Source: Papiliotrema nemorosa
Taxonomy: Eukaryota > Basidiomycota > Tremellomycetes > Tremellales > Rhynchogastremaceae
Length of the DNA: 64,000 nt
Assembly: GCA_032158125.1 (NCBI GenBank)
Contig: JASKOT010000013.1
Span: 310,001-374,000 of the forward strand
Reading direction: 5' to 3'
The translations under genes and the position numbers were made by a program. The notes below the pieces were generated by a model. The model had not been told where the DNA came from and did not search any database. It saw only the letters and a list, made by a program, of their open reading frames with translations. Numbering within the stretch: position 1 is the stretch's first letter; each line of letters begins with the position of its first letter. Positions 59,641 through 64,000 of the stretch are shown here, one piece after another.

Positions 59641-60457
59641 ATGACGAGGGGCAGATCGATCGACAAGACCATCACGCCTTCCAGGGCTCTCACGCAGCAG
59701 AGAGAGTACAGAGCAAGGAAAGCACATCATACCGTGCGTTATTTGCCGCTTCGTAGTACAGCTTGACTGAGTATGCCAGGCATCCCTTGAAGAGGAGAAT
59801 GCCAAGTTGAAACTCGAAAATGCCGCATTGATGTCCCAAATCCGTTCACTCAAGGAAGAAATCCATCGTAGGGGTCGAGGTGATAAGATTGACAGGAGCG
59901 CCGTGGAACAGGCCAAGGGGGACGTTGAACGTGCTCTACAAAGGTTATCGGACATTATCTCGACATCGAACAAATCACCACCACGGAGACACATTCAGCA
60001 GACTACACCAGATTCCGTCGTCTCTCCTCCACCACAACCGTCGCATCTCACTCATTCGACACAAGCTTTCTACTCGATCCCTCCGCCTTCAGCGCCGACC
60101 CCTAGACAGAGCAAATGTTGTCCACCAAAACACCCCGAATCGACCTCACAAATCAACACCGTACCCGTCGAACCTCACAACGCCATGTCGCATCCCATAT
60201 CCATCATGCCGACCAACATGCCGTCTACCATCATGTACCCTTCTCCAGCTCACAACCAATTGCAAATAGCATACCCTTACGGTCCAGGCATACCAAACAT
60301 GCTACCGGTACAGCTCCAACAGAACGGACAGACGCCACAGACAATCGATGAAGCTGCATTACCCTCTTATCGCTCCGCGTATCCCGAATCGAAAGAACGC
60401 GAAGAATGCTGTCTAGGGTTGATCAGCTGCGATCCAGATCCAATGCCGGAGGGATAA
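59641..60457 (+). CDS. bZIP transcription factor, probable arsenic-responsive (Yap8/ARR1-like)
   Basis: Exons 59641-59733 and 59780-60457 (256 residues). The first exon ends in a Yap-type basic region, RALTQQREYRARKAHH, where the fungal AP-1 glutamines occupy the DNA-contact positions; after the intron the leucine zipper runs SLEEENAKLKLENAALMSQI followed by RSLKEEIHRRG. The middle is Pro/Ser/Thr-rich. Two cysteine clusters, SKCCPPK and EECCLGLISC, sit in the C-terminal half; yeast Yap8 senses arsenite directly through three cysteines. Position head to head with ACR3 copies the yeast ARR1-ARR3 arrangement, so regulation of ACR3 is a strong inference. The start ATG at 59641 is the only one that leaves the basic region intact. 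Direct metalloid sensing is unproven. Confidence 0.82.
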
Positions 60458-60643
60458 TCGGCAGAGGGGGAGGATCACAGGCCAGCCTCGAGGTACCTTT
60501 TGGACAGCACTGTCACTCATTCACGCATCACATCGTTATATGCAACTGCCATCAATGAGAAACACCGCCCAAAACGCCTCCATCGACAAGCCGCTGGTCA
60601 ATCAATCACCTTTTTCCGCCTGGAAACTCGCCGATTGCATCGT

Positions 60644-60997
60644 TCACCCCTTGCGTTCAGTGTCTGCACCAAATCCAGAGTCATTTGTTGTGGACGGTGC
60701 GGAGTCGGATCGTCTCCATTGGCTGCTTGTGTGGTGACCTGATTGTTCAGGCATTCGCACCCAAACCGACGAGCCGCTTGTGTCGCCGGACTGCCATCCT
60801 CTGTTCCTCGTCACTGGGGGTCGCTCTTGGAAAACAAATTTAGGCCGATACCCAGAAGCCAAGCTGCCTATCCGCATGTTCTTCAGCTCCTTAATACTGT
60901 ATGTCGCACCGTCGGATGACCCCGATGTTGTATGAGTTGCCTGCGGCTGGGTGTCCACATCGGTGTTTTGATCTCCATTAGTATTCGAATCAGTCAT
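60644..60997 (-). CDS. Small hypothetical protein, 117 residues
   Basis: Single uninterrupted reading frame from ATG at 60997 to stop at 60644. Polar N-terminus (MTDSNTNGDQNTDVDTQPQ), then YSIKELKNMRIGSLASGYRP, then a Ser/Arg/Pro-rich end. No signal peptide, membrane helix or known domain. Supporting evidence is a well-placed TATAAAT on the same strand 49 nt before the ATG. It ends 186 bp from the convergent bZIP gene. In a region full of small genes it may be real, but coding status is unproven. It lacks the WW motif of the two small paralogues to its right. Confidence 0.4.
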   Translation of the reverse strand: MTDSNTNGDQNTDVDTQPQATHTTSGSSDGATYSIKELKNMRIGSLASGYRPKFVFQERPPVTRNRGWQSGDTSGSSVWVRMPEQSGHHTSSQWRRSDSAPSTTNDSGFGADTERKG

Positions 60998-61414
60998 TGT
61001 GCAATGGATAGTGCGTCTGAAATAGAGAGAGGGGAAAGAGCATTCATTTATAGCTCGACCAGTACCTGGCCAACCATTTGAGCCCGCTATACCTGTTCCC
61101 ACAATATGGGCAAACCTTTATCGAGCCAGCTTTCAAAAGTTGCTCTGCTTTCGCGGGTAAACGTTCGACAATCACAAATTGCGCGGGAATCATTCTCATG
61201 GCACTCTACGTCTACATATTCAGACACGCAGCGTGCTGAAGGAGAAGAAGAGCCAGAAGAGCGACGAAAAGCAGGACTACACCTGGTTGCCCGTGGGTGG
61301 CGCGTGGCGGGCTCTTCATGCAGTTCACATGCATCGCACTGTTCGCACCGCTCCTTGCATCCAGATCAACATCAGTCTTTACACATCAGCTCTCGCCATC
61401 TCAAGCTCGCCGTA
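60998..61414. other. Spacer with ambiguous overlapping frames
   Basis: 417 bp. Plus-strand frames from 61106 and 61179 overlap each other and the exon of paralogue B; none has a clear splice structure or family. Confidence 0.45.
61046..61052 (-). promoter_or_regulatory. TATA box upstream of the 117-residue gene
   Basis: TATAAAT on the minus strand, 49 nt before the ATG at 60997. It implies a very short leader. Confidence 0.4.
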
Positions 61415-61721
61415 TCATTTGTCCCCATCATTCCCAGAACCTTTCTCTGTGTCCGGCTGCTGGGTCTTCTCTCCCTCGCTGGACTGTTCTTGTGAGGAAC
61501 GAGCAGTAGCTGACTATTATGCATTAGACATGTAAGAGAGCTGAGATGTTAAAACTTACGTTCGCTGGGGCCGTTGACCCCACGGCTGGTGTGTCGGTCG
61601 TGAAACGCGGTATAGTCGCTACCGGACCACTAGGACAGTGCGAGATCCACCAACACCGTGAGGTGGCATTGGAGGTCTCGATCGACGATGGAGCACCCGA
61701 GTTCTTCTCAGAGTCGGGCAT
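61415..61721 (-). CDS. Small protein, WW-containing paralogue B (86 residues)
   Basis: Exons 61721-61560 and 61513-61415 with a 46-nt GTAAGT..TAG intron. Starts MPDSEKNSGAPSSIETSN, then SRCWWISHCPSGPVATIP, then a Thr/Pro stretch; exon 2 gives SSQEQSSEGEKTQQPD and ends GSGNDGDK. It aligns along its whole length with the gene at 62218-62510: same length within four residues, intron at the same codon phase and nearly the same position, WW at matching place and a similar acidic tail. That paralogy is the main evidence that it is a gene. No signal peptide or transmembrane helix; mostly disordered. No known family. Confidence 0.6.
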
Positions 61722-62217
61722 AATGTAGGATTGGCGTGTGTACTTGGACTTGGCTGACTTGCGATTTAGGTGGGGTGAAAAGCGGGTGGGGGTTGCGCCC
61801 TTGGCGGAACGAGACTGAACGATGCTAGACCGGGGTGTGACGCCTCTGGATGAGTCGCATATCACGCTCCAAGCGACGTGGAAGACAAGCACCGAGACAG
61901 TCTCGATGGACAAAGGATGTCAGTCCAATCGAAGGACTGTCAGAAGATCAGAAGAGAGAAAGGTCAGAATTTAGCGCGAAACGTCTTGCGGGAAGACTTC
62001 GCAAACCAGAAGGGCGTGAAACACACTACACAAAACTTTGACATTCACTTTGCTTGACCATAAGACATCACAGTACTCGTACTTCACCTCACATCACCTC
62101 CTATATATTGTGCTCCAGCTGATACACCCCAATAGACTTGCAAATTTGTACAGATACTCGGCATGGCTCTCAGTCCAATCTTTTTGCACAAAAGATGTCA
62201 CACGTTTTATATATGGA
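61722..62217. other. Spacer between paralogues B and C
   Basis: 496 bp holding the paralogue B promoter; no TATA box or gene found. Confidence 0.5.
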
Positions 62218-62510
62218 TCATTTGCCTCCTTGGTTCGAACCATTGCCCGTGTCTTCCCCCTCGGTCTTCGCTTTCTCGCTCTGCTGCGAAGCAGGAACAG
62301 CAGTCGACTATGTTTAAGAGCACTTCGGATTGAAGCAGGATTCACACTCACCTGCGCCGTCGTCGATGAGTCTGATCCTCTCAGGTAGTAACCCGGGATG
62401 GGTCCCCCACTTCCTCCAGTCGGGTCGAGAGACATCATTTGCCACCAGGTCAACGATCCTGGTTTTCCAGATGAGCTGGAGCCATCTTTGATCTTCTCAG
62501 GCTCTGACAT
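62218..62510 (-). CDS. Small protein, WW-containing paralogue C (82 residues)
   Basis: Exons 62510-62352 and 62307-62218 with a 44-nt GTGAGT..TAG intron. Starts MSEPEKIKDGSSSSGKPG, then LTWWQMMSLDPTGGSGGPIP, GYYLRGSDSSTTAQ; exon 2 reads STAVPASQQSEKAKTEGEDT and ends GNGSNQGGK. Its paralogue B lies about 500 bp to the left on the same strand. A TATATAA element sits 128 nt before the ATG. The protein is polar and Gly/Ser-rich apart from the WWQMM patch, so it is probably an intrinsically disordered soluble protein. Role unknown. Confidence 0.62.
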
Positions 62511-62637
62511 GATAGTTCAATGATCTTGATAGCTGTAAATATAAGCAAGTTCTCGAGGAGCTGATCGAAGTCGGATTCGATGAGAAAGATGACGGAGGCA
62601 GATTATGAAGAGCTCAACAGTCCTCATGAGTATCTGC

Positions 62638-62644
62638 TTATATA
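62638..62644 (-). promoter_or_regulatory. TATA box upstream of paralogue C
   Basis: TATATAA on the minus strand, 128 nt before the ATG at 62510, a usual distance for a yeast core promoter. Confidence 0.45.
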
Positions 62645-62737
62645 GCTTTTGCGACGTCTCCAGCTTTGTTTAAGAAGAACTCGGATCGAAAGGATAAGGT
62701 GAAGGGCTGATCACAATTTGCACCTATGCGATGCCCG

Positions 62738-62800
62738 TGAGAAGCTCGTCGAGAGCTCTTTAAAGCCTCATTAGAAGCTCTTCAGTAGCTCATTAGAAGG
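62738..62800. repeat. Short direct repeats around CTCATTAGAAG
   Basis: CTCATTAGAAG occurs at 62767-62777 and 62789-62799, embedded in a run of related AGCTCNT/GAAGCTC pieces. Spacing is 22 nt, two helical turns. It lies upstream of paralogue C on the minus strand and could be a regulatory cluster or just local slippage. Confidence 0.5.
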
Positions 62801-63131
62801 ACATGATGACGGAGTTAGCTCTAATTGTCTTTTGTGAGAATTGAAAAGCACGCAGCACCCTCTGCGAGAAGATTTTGGAGACTGATGAGATTGTTAAAGG
62901 CAGTAGCTCTGCACAGCCCAGTCTAAAATTCCACTGAATTGCATGACAGCCCTCCGCCGAGGGCGCTCGTTCTCTAGCTTCCTACCGTATCAGAATCGTA
63001 CTTTGGTAAATTCTAAATTCCCCTGTATATAAAAGGAAGAGCATCGGATCTGTCGTCCAGCATGCATCAGAATTTGGGGCCGCCTGGGTTTGACTGAGTG
63101 ATCATCTGACTGATTATTGATCTTCGGCCAG

Positions 63132-63467
63132 TCACCACGGCTGGATTCTCTCTGGCTCGATAATAGCTCCCCTTTGCACTGGACTGAGCCCATCAGTCTG
63201 ACGTACACAACAAAGTATATTCCATCATATACTTACCTTTAAGTACAAGACGTCCGGATCGTACACATCACAAGGCGCAGCACTATACGCTATGTTTGCC
63301 CGGTTTGATGACGCTGAAGGGGTGCCGAAGCCGCCACTGAAAGATGTTGTCTCGGTGACAGATTGTGAAGCTGTATCAGAGCAGATCTCAGTCGATCTGG
63401 GCGCAGAGGCAGACTCGACACCCGTGGAAATTGTGTCTTTGATATCGTCTTTGTACTTTGTTGTCAT
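63132..63467 (-). CDS. Possible small hypothetical protein, about 98 residues
   Basis: ATG at 63467 (MTTKYKDDIKDTISTGVES), a Ser/Thr-rich middle, and VYDPDVLYLK before a good GTAAGT donor at about 63237; an acceptor at about 63199 leads to a short second exon ending in a stop at 63132. The 39-nt intron is slightly short. The opposite strand is also open here for 168 codons (63292-63798), so the coding strand is uncertain. The strong donor and the small two-exon form shared with its neighbours favour the minus strand. Confidence 0.35.
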
Positions 63468-64000
63468 CTCGGGGCAATCGGGGGTGAGCTGTGGAGTGGC
63501 GAGAGTTGATCGACAAGGCAATCTTTGTACTATGTTTCGCTACCTTTCCAACACACACATATCGCCCCTCGAAGGCGTCTACTCCACCTATAGAAGGCCT
63601 GAAGAAGCAATACCATGTAAAATCATGGACGAAGAGAAGGTTTTTGTCTGCGCTCATGTGCGTCGCGACTTGAGACTTCTGTCGATGGAAGACTACTCAA
63701 CCTTGACAGTCTTCGTGAGTAATGATACAGTACGATCACAAGCTTCTCAGTTCTTGCCTGAGGACAGGAGTACACAAATGACTTCGCCCAAAAAGTAGAA
63801 TGACGTGCACTCGAGATATGATAACGCGAGAGTAAAAGCCTTCGTGCTTCTGTCAGATTTGTCGGGTTTTACGCAAATTGCATCTCCAACAATTATTATA
63901 TCGCCATGCTCTTGTCTCAGCTCCCCGTATGGATAGATACTTCGACGTTAGTGAGTCACGCACGCCACAGACAACGCTGCAGGGATGTCCACCTCCATGC
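63468..64000. other. Right-edge sequence, unassigned
   Basis: 533 bp. An open plus-strand frame runs to 63798. At the very edge a minus-strand ATG (about 63,998) with a GTGACT donor could begin a gene beyond the window, too short to judge. Confidence 0.4.

Larger units (their letters stand above)
62511..63131. other. AT-richer spacer upstream of paralogue C
   Basis: 621 bp with the TATA box and CTCATTAGAAG repeats listed. No third WW paralogue found on either strand. Confidence 0.5.

Noticed and set aside
61106..61535. Plus-strand frames with a possible transporter-like segment (DYTWLPVGGAW)
   Set aside because: Too short, three overlapping phases, and no continuation; they lie partly antisense to paralogue B exon 2.
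63292..63798. 168-codon plus-strand frame as a gene
   Set aside because: Overlaps the minus-strand candidate, and frames this long are expected a few times by chance; no domain. Kept only as an alternative in the note on 63132-63467.
1..64000. tRNA genes, transposons or CRISPR arrays
   Set aside because: Scan by eye for GGTTCGA-type B boxes, terminal repeats and regular spacers gave no credible candidate; a tRNAscan run would settle the first.

Overview
The window is nuclear DNA of a basidiomycete yeast, most likely Tremellomycetes (the Cryptococcus/Kwoniella side). Genes lie on both strands with short spacers. Nearly every gene is cut by introns of about 42-50 nt with GT..AG ends and a CTGAC/CTAAC-like branch site close to the acceptor. 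Family content agrees: an EGCrP-type GH5 glucosidase, DUF6534 membrane proteins, an MHYT protein, and yeast-type housekeeping genes. I assembled 31 gene models by joining exons so that reading frame, splice sites and family motifs all agree. No tRNA, rRNA, CRISPR array or transposon was recognised.

Layout. 1-12.3 kb: MHYT membrane protein (5' end outside the window), Gemin2/Brr1, chorismate synthase ARO2, HRD1 ubiquitin ligase, a hexapeptide acetyltransferase and eIF1A. 12.8-25.3 kb: a RING protein with SUMO-interaction-like motifs, an NRAMP metal transporter, a 1535-residue PPR protein, and an Lpl1/ROG1-type lipase. 25.4-33 kb: an unknown protein, Hikeshi, ribosomal proteins uL15-type RPL15 and RPL12, and an ankyrin protein. 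33-42 kb: Ca-regulated mitochondrial carrier, D-lactate dehydrogenase, TATA-binding protein, and a 3-hydroxyisobutyrate-dehydrogenase-like enzyme. 43-46.5 kb: two DUF6534 paralogues facing tail to tail. 46.9-57.6 kb: gamma-tubulin complex component, GH5 glucosidase, RIM13/PalB calpain-like protease, and an unknown protein.

57.8-64 kb is the accessory end. The arsenite exporter ACR3 and a bZIP regulator with cysteine pairs in its tail are divergent around a 268-bp promoter, a likely self-contained arsenic response module. Beyond it lies a gene-poor stretch holding very small genes, two of which (86 and 82 residues) are paralogues with the same exon structure, a WW-containing core and no family I recognise.

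Most genes are unrelated housekeeping functions. The functional groupings I would defend are ACR3 with its bZIP neighbour, the DUF6534 pair and the small-protein pair. Splicing details also stand out: coding exons of 9, 12, 13, 14, 17 and 21 nt, a stop codon split by an intron, and two likely GC-AG introns.
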